A stretch of DNA of 64,000 bases from Orthonyx spaldingii (lineage: Eukaryota; Chordata; Aves; Passeriformes; Orthonychidae). This document shows, one piece after another, positions 45,667 to 57,676 of this stretch; within the stretch, counting starts at the first letter, position 1; every line of letters begins with the position of its first letter. The stretch is taken from contig VZTJ01001760.1 of NCBI GenBank assembly GCA_013397795.1, forward strand, positions 248,001 to 312,000, in the 5' to 3' direction. The position numbers and the translations under genes were made by a program. The notes under the pieces are model-generated. The model was not told where the DNA came from. It did not search any database and saw nothing but the letters and a program-made list of their open reading frames with translations.

Positions 45667-45955
45667 ATAGAATCACAGAATCTTTGAGGCTGGAAAAGCC
45701 CTGCAAGACCATCCAGCCAACCCCAGCACTGCCAATGCCGCCACTGACCCATGTCCCCAGGTGCCACATCCACACATTTGTTAAATCTCTTCAGGAATGG
45801 TAAGTCCATCACTTCTTTGGGCAGCCCATGCCAGGGCTGGACAACCCTTGTCATGAAGGAATTTTTCCTAATATTTCATGTAAACTTCCACTGCCACATC
45901 ATGAAGTCATTTCCCCTTGTATTGTCCCTTGTTAGTTGGGAAAAGAGACCAGCAC
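45667..45955 (-). mobile_element. CR1 LINE 3' end
   Basis: 'catagaatcacagaatcttt', 'gaggctggaaaagccctgca', 'cccagcactgccaatgccgc', 'cccaggtgccacatccacac', 'gccagggctggacaaccctt', 'gaaggaatttttcctaatat', 'tttccccttgtattgtccct'. The minus-strand translation keeps 'RVVQPWHGLPKEVMDLPFL'. Same tail type as 33389 and 62742. Confidence 0.95.
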
Positions 45956-46586
45956 TCAGGGTAAGAGACTGACCTTAGGTCTACAGAGTCTTAAAAAGAC
46001 CAAAAGTTTTTCCTATCAACCAGGCAGGGGAAAGAGGAATTACTCTTTCTTCTGACCCAAGTACGCCAGTGCTAGCTGGAGGGATACTAGCTTTCCTGAA
46101 AAAAATCCTTTCCCACCCTCCCCTCCACCCCCAGATTCTAGGGGGGAAAATAGTATTTTGAGAATGGAAACCTGAAGAGGAGGAAGGGGCCTGTCCAGAG
46201 TTAACTGCAAATTATTTCTTCTTTTTTGTGGAATTGAATTAATTCCACAAATTTAAATAATTTTTTAAAAAATTTTAAAAAATAAAATAATTTAAAATCA
46301 TTTTAAAAAATTATTTGGGGGCTAGTCAAAATGGTCATGCTATAATGAAACAACTTTTGTCCTATTTTAAAACCTTTTCAAACACCAGTTATTGGGAAAA
46401 TTTCAAAATTTAATTTGTTTTATTAAAATTGGATATTTTTAGATTTTCCAGCTAAAATTTTTTTTCTGTTTTAACCTATTCCTCAAATTAAACACAGATC
46501 AACATGCTTTCCCAAAAAAAAAATAATTGTCAACTACAAAATAGGAAAACTTTACCTGCAGTCATTGCATCAGATAAAATCAGAGT
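45956..46586. other. AT-rich interval with nested inverted repeats
   Basis: AT-rich from about 46205 to 46520 with hairpin-forming segments listed separately. No gene. Confidence 0.55.
46225..46315. repeat. AT-rich inverted repeats
   Basis: First hairpin: arms 'ttgtggaatt' plus flanking T/A pair (46225-46235 and 46241-46251), 11 bp, 5-nt loop. Second: 'aataattttttaaaa' (46256-46270) and 'ttttaaaaaattatt' (46301-46315), 15-bp perfect arms, 30-nt loop. Confidence 0.9.
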
Positions 46587-46695
46587 TATAGAATAACTGA
46601 ATCATAGAATAGTTTGTGTTGGAATAGATGTTAATGAACATGTTCAAGTTCCCCCTGCCATGAACAGGAAAACCTTCCACTAGACAAATCCAAGA
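46587..46695 (-). mobile_element. Degraded CR1 LINE tail
   Basis: 'tatagaataactgaatcata', 'gaatagtttgtgttggaata', 'ttcaagttccccctgccatg', 'aacaggaaaaccttccacta', 'gacaaatcc'. The 'ctgccatgggcagggacaccttccactagacc' module is recognisable but mutated. Confidence 0.88.
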
Positions 46696-47250
46696 TCATT
46701 TCCCATTTCAAAACTCAGCAGATCTCTAAAAATAAGTTTTCAACCCCAGAATGGATGTATTGTGTGGCTTGCCTTCATAAGGTATTGGGGTAAAACATCT
46801 CAGAAAAGTCATTAGGGTCCTTAGAGTATTCAGCCTTCCAAAGGCCATGGGAGACAGTATTTGGTGGAGAAATAGTGAGGGGAAAAAAACCTCTGAGTTT
46901 CAGGCGGAAGCTGTGCTCTGATTTCAGCTTTTCAGGTGGACTGCTAAAAAATTTCAGATGAGGGGTGTAAAATCATTTTTACTAGAAAACCAAGCTGGAT
47001 GGGTCACCAGAAAACAATTTGCAGATGCTTTGTATTCCTTCTAGATTGCTTTTCATTTTTGAAAATTATTATTCTTAGACATCATAGCAGAATTGTGAAT
47101 TAACACTCTGTTTATGAGACTGTAATGGTCACTTTCTCTGAACAAAGATTTCCTTCTTTCTCTTAATCACATCTCTTAGAAAGCTCTCGTGGTCTGCTGC
47201 TGATCTTCATGACTCTGTAGGCTCACGGCCACAGTTTCAGGGCAGAGGTG
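46696..47250. other. Unique noncoding interval
   Basis: About 550 bp between CR1 tails. Nothing recognised beyond AT-rich sequence. Confidence 0.5.
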
Positions 47251-47408
47251 TCACAGAATCATTGAATGGTTTGGCTGGAAGGGACTGTAAAGATCATCTC
47301 CTTCCACCCTATGCCATGGGCAGGAACACCTTCCACTATCCCAGGTGGCTCCAAGCCCTGTCCAACTTGGCCTTGGACACTTCCAGGGGGATGGGGCAGT
47401 CACAGCCA
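47251..47408 (-). mobile_element. CR1 LINE 3' end
   Basis: 'tcacagaatcattgaatggt', 'ttggctggaagggactgtaa', 'atgccatgggcaggaacacc', 'ttccactatcccaggtggct', 'ccaacttggccttggacact', 'tccagggggatggggcagtc'. First of two CR1s placed tail to body 12 bp apart. Confidence 0.95.
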
Positions 47409-47420
47409 GGATGGTACAGG

Positions 47421-47557
47421 GGTCACAGAATCACAGAATCATGTGGGTTGAAAAAAATCTCCAAAATCACCAAGTCCAACCTTGACTGACCACATGGTCA
47501 ACTAAACCATAGCACTGAGTGCTACATCCAGCTGTTTCTTGGACACTTCCAGGGATG
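47421..47557 (-). mobile_element. CR1 LINE 3' end of a different subfamily
   Basis: 'gtcacagaatcacagaatca', 'tgtgggttgaaaaaaatctc', 'aaaatcaccaagtccaacct', 'aaaccatagcactgagtgct', 'ttggacacttccagggatga'. The 'ccaaaatcaccaagtccaacc...agcactgagtgc(ta)catccag' module differs from the copy immediately before it, so these are two insertions rather than one broken element. Confidence 0.93.
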
Positions 47558-49749
47558 AATTCAGGGATACAGGGATTTGGGCATGCAGGGACACAGGGCC
47601 ATGTATCCAGCAGGCAGGAAGGACAGTCCTCTGCTACGGGACAATCACTTCATTGCATCTTCACTCATGAAACAATGTTAAGGAAACAACTGATGCTTCA
47701 AGAATCAATACCAGTCTTTGACAAAGAAAAATTGTAAAATACAAAAAGTTTTATATCTGGTATACACACGAACATCCATGATGCATTTCCTGCTTGCTCT
47801 ACTGTTGTAAAATTGCCTTAGATCAGAAGAGAAATATAACCATCAAAGTCCACATACGGACACATGTGCTGCTACAGCAGCTGCACCAGTGCATTGCACC
47901 AACAGCACAGCAGAGCTTTTTTCCCTATTAAATTTGCTGACATGACCGCAACCACCAATTCCCTCTAATACCCCATAATTTGATTTCACAACCTATTGTG
48001 CTGATTCAGAGATTTCAACCAAGTGCTGTGCTGATTGAATTTTAATTGTGATATTAATTCAATAGTTTCTGCTTCCAGACCTGCATGTTGATAAAACTGG
48101 AGCAAATCAGCCCTGCAAAGTGCAAGCTGAAGTGTGGAAGTGATCCAGTGACTTGCCAGGCTTGGATAAAACCCATTACCTGACACCATTCACGCAGGTC
48201 TCCAAGATCAGACAACTACAAAGGCGGTGACCACCACAGCTTGTCCATCCCAGTGGCTCTGAGCTGTGCCAGCAGTAGGATTTTTTCAGCTGCAAGCAGC
48301 AAGGGTCCTGCAAGCAGTTGGCAGAGAGGATGAGCATCTTCACATCCACCTCTTGCTACCACCTCTGCCTTGTGTGAGTTGTCACCAGGGCTTATGTCAC
48401 AGGGGGATTGGGGTGGGGCATGGGACTGGCCAAGGGTTTCCCTTGCCTTCACCCAGGACTGCTTGGGGAGGCTGCAGGAAAGAGGAAACTGCCTCTCCCC
48501 ACGCAAAACCAAAGAGTCTTTCGAAAGTCTTGAAAAGTCAACCTACTGGAGGAAACAAACTGATTTTATTGTTTTTCACAAAAATACAGCTGGTTTCACT
48601 CTTTGCCAATGTAAGCTGTTATTACTTTTTCATTAAATCTTTTGCTTTACTATGGAAACAAACTGGTATTACAGAGGAAATCATATATAAAATGACCTTC
48701 TTCCAGTCTGTACATGGAGTGAATACTCCTCCTTTCCAAAACTTTCCATGTTAGAAATAATTGAAAGGATTCCCAGCACTCAACAACTCATGCCCAGTTC
48801 ACTCTTCCATTTCCACCAGATTTTATTGAACCACCTGGGATTATTTTAGGAAAGATGGTTGGAGTTTTTAGGAATTAATTGGTATAGCATGAAAAGTAAT
48901 GGAAAAATATGGTCATGTGTATCCATTCTGAATTTAAAATCAGGTTGTTTCTACTTAGATCCTGTTTATGACCTTTTCTCTTGGTTATTCTAATGAATTT
49001 TAATTTACTGGCAGGGCTGTTTGGTTGAATGAGAAGTTTACTGGCAGAAGTGTTGGAGAGAATGGGAGAGAGGACAATTTAATGTGTTACCCATAGACAT
49101 GTGGCAATGAAAACAAGCTAAAATGTTTCATGTCCCAAACTGGGAAACCAAACTCCTGGGGTGAATTACCTGTCCTATGTCACAGTTCAGCTTTCATGTG
49201 TACATGCCGCTGAACTGGTTGTGAACGAGACTTATTTGCAGAAGTTATTTGGCAAATAATTTAAAGTAATTAATCAATTTGAGAAAACTGTAATCTGTTC
49301 TTGGACATTTCAAGAGCAGAAAGGTTCTGATTTTGGCAAGGAAATAAATCATCATAAATTATTGGCCCAACTGTACTATTAACATTAATAAAGCTCCCAA
49401 AATAATTAACCAGAAAACTTTTGTTATTAACAAATTATCAAGCTCTTAGTCAGTGTCCTTCCAAAATATTAGGTCTTTGCTTCACAGGGGATACTTTGGT
49501 GGTTTTATTAATCTGATGGGAAAATAAGAGACTGAGGCCTTCTCTGGACGTGGTGTTAGTGGCAGGATCAGTTTCTCCATCATGAGAAATAATTTCTCTT
49601 ACTACCTCAGAGCCAAAGATATTTGGAAAAAATGAAGAAACCTTCCCTACAATCAGAAGTGCTTAAACTCTGACCCATCAAACACTTGCACAGTGTGTCT
49701 TTAACACTTAGCTGAAATGAAAGAAGATGTTAAAGTGTTGAAAGGGCCT
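47558..49749. other. Unique noncoding stretch
   Basis: Includes AT-rich candidate regulatory segments at about 47970-48200 and 49180-49480. A 162-codon plus-strand open frame at 48266-48754 has no recognised similarity. Confidence 0.5.
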
Positions 49750-49895
49750 ACAGGTGTTCCAGGCCAGGTTGGATGGAGCTCTGACCAACGTGGTCTAGTG
49801 GAAGATGTCCCTGACCATGTCTGGGGGTGGAATGAGGTGGGCTTTAACGTCCCTTCCAACCCAAATCATACTGTGATTCTTGGATCATAGAATTC
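49750..49895 (+). mobile_element. CR1 LINE 3' end
   Basis: 'aggtgttccaggccaggttg', 'gatggagctctgaccaacgt', 'ggtctagtggaagatgtccc', 'tgggggtggaatgaggtggg', 'cttccaacccaaatcatact', 'gtgattcttgg'. Tail of the 'ctggtctagtggaaggtgtccc' type. Confidence 0.94.
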
Positions 49896-50015
49896 TCTAA
49901 GAGCTTTCCTGTACAAAGCCACACATTATTAAAGCTGATCACTAGAATGATTCTGGTGAAAATGAAATATCTGCTGGAAAATTAGGTAGGAGCTGCATTA
50001 GGGAAGGGAAAAAGG

Positions 50016-50035
50016 AAGGCAAGGCAAGGCAAGGC
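50016..50035. repeat. (AAGGC)4 microsatellite
   Basis: Four exact AAGGC units, preceded by a related purine-rich 'gggaagggaaaaagg'. Confidence 0.95.
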
Positions 50036-53000
50036 AAAAAACGTGTTCAGTTCACCGTCAGTCAGAATCTCTCCTGTGTCTTTCTGAGCCCCTTTCCTAG
50101 GGGTTGCTGAAACCTAGTGACCATTTTGCCACTTTTGGGCAATCTTTGGTGCCACAGAGTGTTACTAAAATTATATCTAGCAAGTAGTGAGTCTTGCTAA
50201 CGCTGAGTAACAACTTGAGCACATTCCTGTAGTAGAAGAACCCAGAGAGGTACTTTTGCCACCAAAACGTGAGAGGACAAATTTTCCTTTTGTCTTCACT
50301 GAAACTGGCTCCACAATTTTTTCATGTTCCCTGCCAGTTACAGCCAAACACAGGTAATTTATGATGTATTGAGAGACACTCAAAAAAATCCTTTATTTCT
50401 TTAATGCTCATGAAAATTGTCTCACCAGCCTTGCAGTTGCATTTTGGCATCTTGGGTTAGTGAGATAAAGATGCACTAGTTCTGGTATTGTCTTGGAAAG
50501 AGGTCCAGGCATGCAAGTCCTGAAATCCCACAGAGAGAGATGTCACTGCAGGGACACTGCATTGACATTCTCCCTGAAACCTGATGCTCCCTCACTGTGC
50601 AGGGCAAGAGGAAATGAATCCCACCCTCAGTGACAGAGTGAACAGAGGGCAGTGAATCCTTATGAACCTTGCGGAAATCCTGACAAAAACAAGATACAGG
50701 CAAATTAAGACACAAAGATCCAATGAAAAGAACAGCACTGTGGAGAACATTTCATAAAGTTCCCAATTACCCTGTTTCTGTCTTTAAAAAGCACTGTTTG
50801 CAACAAGCAGCGGCGATCTGGTTGTAATCCACAAAGAGAGCTTTTAATTTGTTTTTAAAAGCTGAAACATCCACTTTTCTTGTGACCTGACAGAAAGAAT
50901 CACCATTAAATGCTCTAAAGAAAGGAATAGTAAAATGAAATTTGTCTCTGGAAGGTAGGAGAGTTTCCTAATAATGTTTCAGATTTTTTGTTCTCATCTA
51001 GATGGATATCTTCTTTCAAAGCCTGATGGCCAGAGAAATGAAAGATATCTTTCACCATTAAGTAACTATAGAAGTTTTACCTTGTTAGATTATTTGTTAG
51101 TTGTAAGTAAAATAAAAAAAATGCCCTGTCAGAAGAAGGCTTCAAAAAGTGTAATATTTTGTTTTATTTAGCAACTACTTGGGAAAATTTAACACCGAGA
51201 CAGAAAGGTTGCAGAGCAAGTAGCACTTCATAAATTGCTTGAGCCCTAATCAATACATATTGTCATCTAGTCAAGTCTTCCAAGCAGATTTTTCTTTGCC
51301 CTGCCTCAAAAGCGTATTTTATGAGGTTGTTACTAGCTTGTGCTGCAAGGCCTGGCCTAATGAATCTGTCACTGGTGCTATTGATTGACATGCCAGTGTA
51401 AGTGAGACATGTGATTCCGATTGACTTCCTAATTACTGCTGCTGTGATGTCTCACCAACTGGTAAGGCCAGAGGTTAATAGTTTTGATGTTCAGCCATTG
51501 CTGGCTCTGGAAGCTGGACTTAAACCAGCTCGTTGGAAGTCAATATCTGAATCAAGTTCTCAAGGCTACTTTCGAAGCTGATCAATTAAGCCTTCCTTGT
51601 TCCCCCTCTTGTTGCCTGACAAGACTTTGATGAGTGGGGACCACTAAAGCTGGCGGTTTTAAGGTAGAGCAGGGAGGTTGGTGAGATTTAAATGTGGCGT
51701 GTCGACTGGGACAGTATTTCTGCCAGCAAAGAGATGGAATCCTGCTCCTACTTCTCACTGGAGGGAACAGGACTCAGGTTTCCCAAAGCTCCCAGGTATC
51801 CCAAGGGTCCTCATCACATGGACATTGTTCAGGATATTCATACAAGATGTGTGACAACGGTCACACCCTCCTGTCCATTTGTTCTACCCCGCAGTGGGAG
51901 GATAATGGTCAGTTGTCCTCTGTGCTTGGACAGTCCCCAGCTGTGAAATGGTCCTGGCCCAGAATTAGGCATGGGAACCCAAACTTCATTTAGAAGTTGT
52001 GTTTCTCACCCTAATTTCTGAGTAAATGACCCTGAAATGAGGCAGTGTAACTGTGATGGTTACCCGAGCATACAGACAGCCTGGGAAGCTGGCTAGGGAG
52101 GGTGTGAGCTGCTCCACATGTCTGTCCAGAGCACAGGGCCTCCGAGTTGCTTTTTGAGGTGCTGTAGAATTTAGGGATTTTGCTGTAGCAAAAAAATGCA
52201 ACAAAATGAAACAGCTGCCTCAGCCCAAAGGACCCCATGGCCAAGTACTTTTGTGTCCGACGATCGCTCCTGGCTCAAGCCTAGAGACAGATATAAGAAT
52301 GTGGCAAGCACAAACCACTTTGCATCAAATATATTCTCTGAATTTCCAGCATAAGGGTTTTCTGAAGCAAAAGTGATAGATCTGTGTCAAAGACTTTAAT
52401 GTATTTCTCTGCCATTAATTAGTTCCATTGAGTCCTGAAATCACATCAGCTCTCAGCTTCCACCTTGTCTGTTTTTGACAAGCTGTGAAGCCCCCTACAT
52501 ACAGTAGAAACAATATACCTCCTTCGGCTTTAAACACCTCTGTCTCCACACTCACCTGTTTTTGTGGACTTTCCTGGACCTTGTGTGAAGCCATTCTTCT
52601 CTTGGACAATCCTGCACATCTTGTTCCTATACTTTCCTTCAGGGGACAGGAAGTCTAGAAAGGGATGACACACATATAACATTAATTCATGCAGCTGCAT
52701 AACATTCCTGGTTTGTTCTTCACTCCTTCTAAGTTATAATCATGAGCAGCCAGTTTGCTTTTCTGCCCATAATCAAGCAGTGAGCTAGCAAATTCTCAGA
52801 ATTACCTGTAACACCAAATTCTCTTTTCTGAAGGTAGTAGACAAGTCAGAGTACATGTGTGTGCATTACTTTGCATTTAGCAGTGTTGAAATTCAGTTTT
52901 GTTTTCTCACCACTCAGGGTTGCAGATCTCAGTAAGTCTCAGCTGTCAGTTCTGGCTTTTACCACCCTGAATAATTCAATAATACCAGTGAGCTTTGTCA

Positions 53001-53989
53001 TCTCACTATACACACTCCTTCCAGGGTTATTTATGAATATGCTGAACTGAATGCATCTTATACAGACACATACAGGATTCCATTGGTAACTTGTGCAAGT
53101 TATTCCTATGCTCTCTTTCCTAGGGATTTTACCCCACCTAGTTATTTATTGATTAAAGGTCCTACCCTTCTAGCTCCCCCTTAAGCTTTCAGGATGGAAT
53201 GTCATAGAAAGCTTGCCTATCTAATATCAGATTACCGTTCCTATATGCTTAGCAAGACCGTCAGAGCACTCTAACAGATTTATAAGCTCATCTTCCCTTT
53301 ATGAAAGATGGGGTGAGCCTTCTTCATTGTATTGTATTTACCATGAATGCCCTGATGATCGTCTTTACATCTAACTGTTTACTTAGTGCAGACTTGAAAC
53401 TTATGGGCACTGTCACTCTGCAGACGCCCTTGAGAACAGTGTGTGTCTGCAGGAGTCACACTGACATCAAGCAAGGACACAGCACAGAAAAGTGAGACCA
53501 AGGTCACTCTCGAGTTCCTCTAAAGCTTAGAGAAGAGCAGCATCCCACCCTTATGAATGCTGTCTTCACAGTACCAAGCCACTCTACATTTCTCCTACTG
53601 AAACTTCTGGCCTATCTTCTGCTGAACCCCAAGAAACAGACATTACAAGTATAGGACACTCCCTGAGCTTCTTTGTGCTGAATACAGATATGAAAATCTC
53701 ACGTAAAATTTCCTTATTATATCATAAACACCTGAAGTCCCTGGTGAGGTCTATTGGAAGCTACCAAACCTCAAAACCCTGAAGGCTGAGAAACAGTACT
53801 ATGAAACTAAATGTTGTGCCATGCTTTCCTAAACATCTGTATCAGCTGCTGTTAGAGACAGGGTACTATGGGAGAGGAAACTTTAGTCTGACAGTGCAAT
53901 TGTTCTTGTGTTGTAATTGCCCTACAAACCTTCAAGCTCCTACCTCTGATATATTACCAGTGTTTGCCATTTCAGCAATTTTTTCCTCA

Positions 53990-54043
53990 AAATCTTCTCT
54001 TTTTCCCCCCCCCCCTTTTTTTCTTTTTTGGTTGGTTGGTTTT
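53990..54043. repeat. Pyrimidine tract with C11 and a (GGTT)n run
   Basis: T-rich sequence, then eleven C (54005-54015), then T-rich again, ending in 'ggttggttggttttg' from about 54030. Homopolymers of this kind are prone to sequencing error. Confidence 0.9.
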
Positions 54044-56753
54044 GTCCTGTTATAGTTTTAGATTGAAGGTGCCAGATATTTTGTTTCCTCTTTTAGTGGA
54101 CATGTGTTCAGTTTGGACATGTTCCAAATCCTTGTAATCTCCTTTGAGCTCTTGCTGATTTGAGTTTTTCTACTGTGTACTATGATCTGCAGTGGAAACT
54201 TATTGTTAGTCTCTAAAATAACACCTCCAAGTAACTCCCCTGCTGCTTACCACCCTTTACCCCTTCTTCTTCACTCTTCTCTTCATATTTACAAGACTTT
54301 CCCATTTTTATGCAGGTCCCCTTTCTAATATGGAACAACACTGATGCTTCTGTTGAAGCTTCATGGTTGTTTTGTCACTGTGCATCCCACATTTGATCCA
54401 GTAGCCTGTTTTAAAGTGCAGTCTTTAAAAGAGATTTCATTTTATTGGATTCTTGAGTTTTGGCAGGTTCTGGCCTATCCTTTATTTCAACATCAAGAGA
54501 TGCTACCATCATTACTACCAGAGTATGCATCATCCTGAAGCCTGTGATTCTCCTTTCCTTGAGTTTTAATTTTAAAAACCATTCTAGGAACATTTCAATT
54601 GTAAGGTTCAGTCCTACTCTGGCCAGATGTCTTCTGCTTCTCCTCAAGAGTTTCTCAGTTCTTGAAGAAAAACCCTCCTTGTGCATCTTTTTCTCAGTTC
54701 TTAACTGTAAGACTTCCAAAGTCTCTGCATTGAGCTGGTCCTGCAGTAGTAAATACCAAAGCATAATTTAAAGCCTGAGTGCAAATGTGGCTTTTTAGTG
54801 GTTCTGGCCTGTATAGCAAGTTTTTATTGGAAATTAGTCATGTACTCATCATTACCTTGAAACAGATCTCTGCCATTTCACTGTGTCTGAAGTTGCTGAA
54901 AGAAAACTAGGCAGGATTTGTGATTGAATACACACCATGTTGTATTAGACAATATAAATCAACCTGCCAATATGAATTTCTCAAATGTCAAAACATCAGG
55001 TAAGGAAAAAAAGATCATATGAGAAGGGGAAAAAAATCATGAGACAATCAGGACAGCAATAATTCATCCATACTTATGCACTGTGTACCAATAATGCCCA
55101 GGGGAATTAGCCATACATATCCCTTTGTCAGATGTCTGTTGAGAGCAGATAGTGCTGGGTTCCTCATGTGTCTTGTTTCCTGCAACTTTTCTGAAAATGG
55201 TGACGTAACAAGAGATTTTGAACTCTGCATCTTAAACAGTTAATTAAGGATAATCTGAACATATGAGCTCTGATACCAAATTCACTTCAAAATCTGTGCT
55301 TTAAGAACCCTGCATAATGCTTCTCAAGGATTAGAGACTGTCTCAAAAGTCTTAATTGCAATTTGAAAAACTTGGCTGGTTTAGGGAAAGACAGCCAAAG
55401 ACAAATCATCTCTTCAAGACTTGTGTGTCACTGCTTCCTGTCCTCTGCCAGAACACCTGTTCCCGTGGTGACCCTATGTCCCTGACTGCCAAGGGGGTTC
55501 CCTGCCAGCTCCAAAGGTTCAGTGAGGTGCTGTAGCTCAGAGCTGCCAGTGGGAAACAGGGACCAGCCCCAAGGTCTGGGCACACCAGAGGGACCCAGAA
55601 CCCAACCCTGCTGCCTATCAGGGGCAAAGACCTCATCTCGTGCCCTAGCCTCAGTGACTAGGTATTAGAGGAGCTAGAGGCTGGCAGGATTTGATCTTTC
55701 AAATGGGAAAATACCATTCTGAGTTTTTAAACCTGGCTCAGGAGGACAGCCATGACTTTGTGGTTGTAACCTGCAAATCCAATAGGGATGGCAAGACCCC
55801 AGCTCTGTCCTCCTAGGCAAGGACTTGAAGATGTCCTGGGCCTGGCGAACACCCATCAGCTCATGGCTGTGGTGAAGGTCAAGGATCCCCACAATATGAC
55901 AGTTTTCAAAAGAAAAAGAAAAAAAAAAAAAAAAGACCAGAAAGAAAAAAGCAATTCATTGTGAAATAAGAAACTTAATTACTTCCAAAACAATTAATTA
56001 ATTATTTAATCCTCATGTCTCCCCTGCAAGGTAGGAAGTGATTATTCTACCCATTTTACACAGAGGGAAACCTCACTGTTAAGTGACTTGCCAGAGGCAA
56101 AGGCATCGAAGGTGAAACCAGCATCCCATGGCCAGCATCCCCAGGTCTGGCTCCAGACCAGCACAATTTGCTTGGACACTGCTTGCCCTCATCACCCCAA
56201 GACCTCAATGTACCAAGACCACTTAAGTCCCTGCTCTTATTTCCCAAGGAAAACCCTGAAGCCATTTTGTCAAAGCCTGGATCACACCATGGTCAAGCTG
56301 AACTCTGGTGAGCCTTGTGCTGCTCTGTTTATCACCCAAGGGTGCTGCTGACCCCCTGAGGGATCCCCTGTTGTGCCTCAGGGTGGAATAATCCCAGGAA
56401 GAGATGGAGTCTCAATGGGGGAAGATTTTTTGGACAGAATTTTGGTAGAATGCTGTCCTCAGAGTATAATTTAGTTGTTGAATGGCCACTTCAGGGTCAA
56501 GGTAACGAGGACTCAGCCCATTGTGTCTGCACTGCCTCAGGTCACAGTGTGGGGATAGATGGCTCAGAGCAAATCCTTCTCTAGTATATTGCATAAGTAG
56601 CTCTATACTTTGATTTCAGACTCTGAGGTGAAGGCTGGTTTGTGAAACTAATTCATATATTTGGGGGAAAAGAGTTGAGTTTTCAGGTGTGCAAACCTTT
56701 AACCCCTCTGATACAGGAGTACCAAACTCCAGCCAAGCACATGAGAGGAGATA

Positions 56754-56863
56754 GAATCATAGAATTATGGAATCATTCAGGTGGGAAAAGTCCTCTAAGA
56801 TAATTGAGTCCACCTGCTCCCACAGCACTGCCATGTCCGCCACTGAATGTTGTCTTTAAGGAC
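56754..56863 (-). mobile_element. CR1 LINE 3' end, short
   Basis: 'gaatcatagaattatggaat', 'cattcaggtgggaaaagtcc', 'tctaagataattgagtccac', 'cccacagcactgccatgtcc', 'gccactgaatgttgtcttta'. Tail of the 'cagcactgccaaggccaccactgacccatgtc' type. Confidence 0.9.
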
Positions 56864-57652
56864 AGTAGCGTTGCTGGTCACACTGCAGGGCTGGTGACAA
56901 TCACAATACTCAAACCAGCTTGGGGTCATCCCAGCTAACCTAGTCTGGCCAGTCCCTACACATTTTGAGGGAGACCATGGGCAGGGAGCATCCCATTGGA
57001 TGGTAAGGGGGGAGCAGATGAAGCCAGAAGAGAATGATATGCGAGCGTGATGCACCTCCTTCATGATTTCCTGGATCAGCGGACTCCAACCCACACTTGC
57101 ATGCAGCTATTTCTTAAGCAAACAAATTTTTCTATTATCCCAAGGCTCCAGGAAATGAGGAGTTAACAACAGAAAGCAAATAGCAGGAATAAATCTTGGT
57201 GCTCATGCTTTGTGCAGCCAAGTAGAGCCTAAGCAAGGAAAAAACATACTCTTGGATCAGAAGTTTGCTCAGGTTGTGACTGATGACTATTTTTATGCCT
57301 CTGAGTCTTTCCAGGAAATCCTGCAGACATGCTGCAGGACAATAGCAAGCACAAGAGCTGTGATTTAGTCCTGTGGGCAAGCAAGCAAACCATGGCACAG
57401 GGCAGGATGGAGCTGAAGAGTGGCTTAGGGATGGCCACAGTGTCATCTTGACCCTGAACCTTTGGAAGACAAACCTGAGCCAGCATCTCTGACAGGATCA
57501 GCCATGAGACAAGCCTGGCCCCTGGAAGCACGGGGGTACTGACAGCCACGGAGGGAGCAGAGTGGGGGACAAAGCTGGAGCTATCCTGTAGAGACCTTTC
57601 CAAAGAGCAGCGTCACTGCTAGTTTGACCAACTGAGCCTTTCCACCTCCACT

Positions 57653-57676
57653 TTTTCATCTTTTCATCTTTTCATC
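57653..57676. repeat. Three tandem 8-mers, TTTTCATC
   Basis: Three exact copies of TTTTCATC, followed directly by 'accgtcatgacc'. Confidence 0.95.

Larger units (their letters stand above)
49896..56753. other. Longest CR1-free stretch, noncoding
   Basis: Nearly 6.9 kb without a CR1 tail. It holds the (AAGGC)4 repeat at 50016, a candidate regulatory segment at about 51180-51620, a pyrimidine tract with C11 at 54005, and an A16-type tract near 55918. A GC-richer part at 55400-55670 has no recognised exon. Open frames reach at most 117 codons. Confidence 0.5.

Noticed and set aside
48266..48754. 162-codon plus-strand open frame
   Set aside because: Product of mixed composition with no domain; the second half runs through AT-rich DNA. 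Treated as chance.
55905..55950. A-rich tract as the tail of a processed pseudogene
   Set aside because: No upstream sequence resembles a known coding or RNA gene, and no flanking target duplication is visible.
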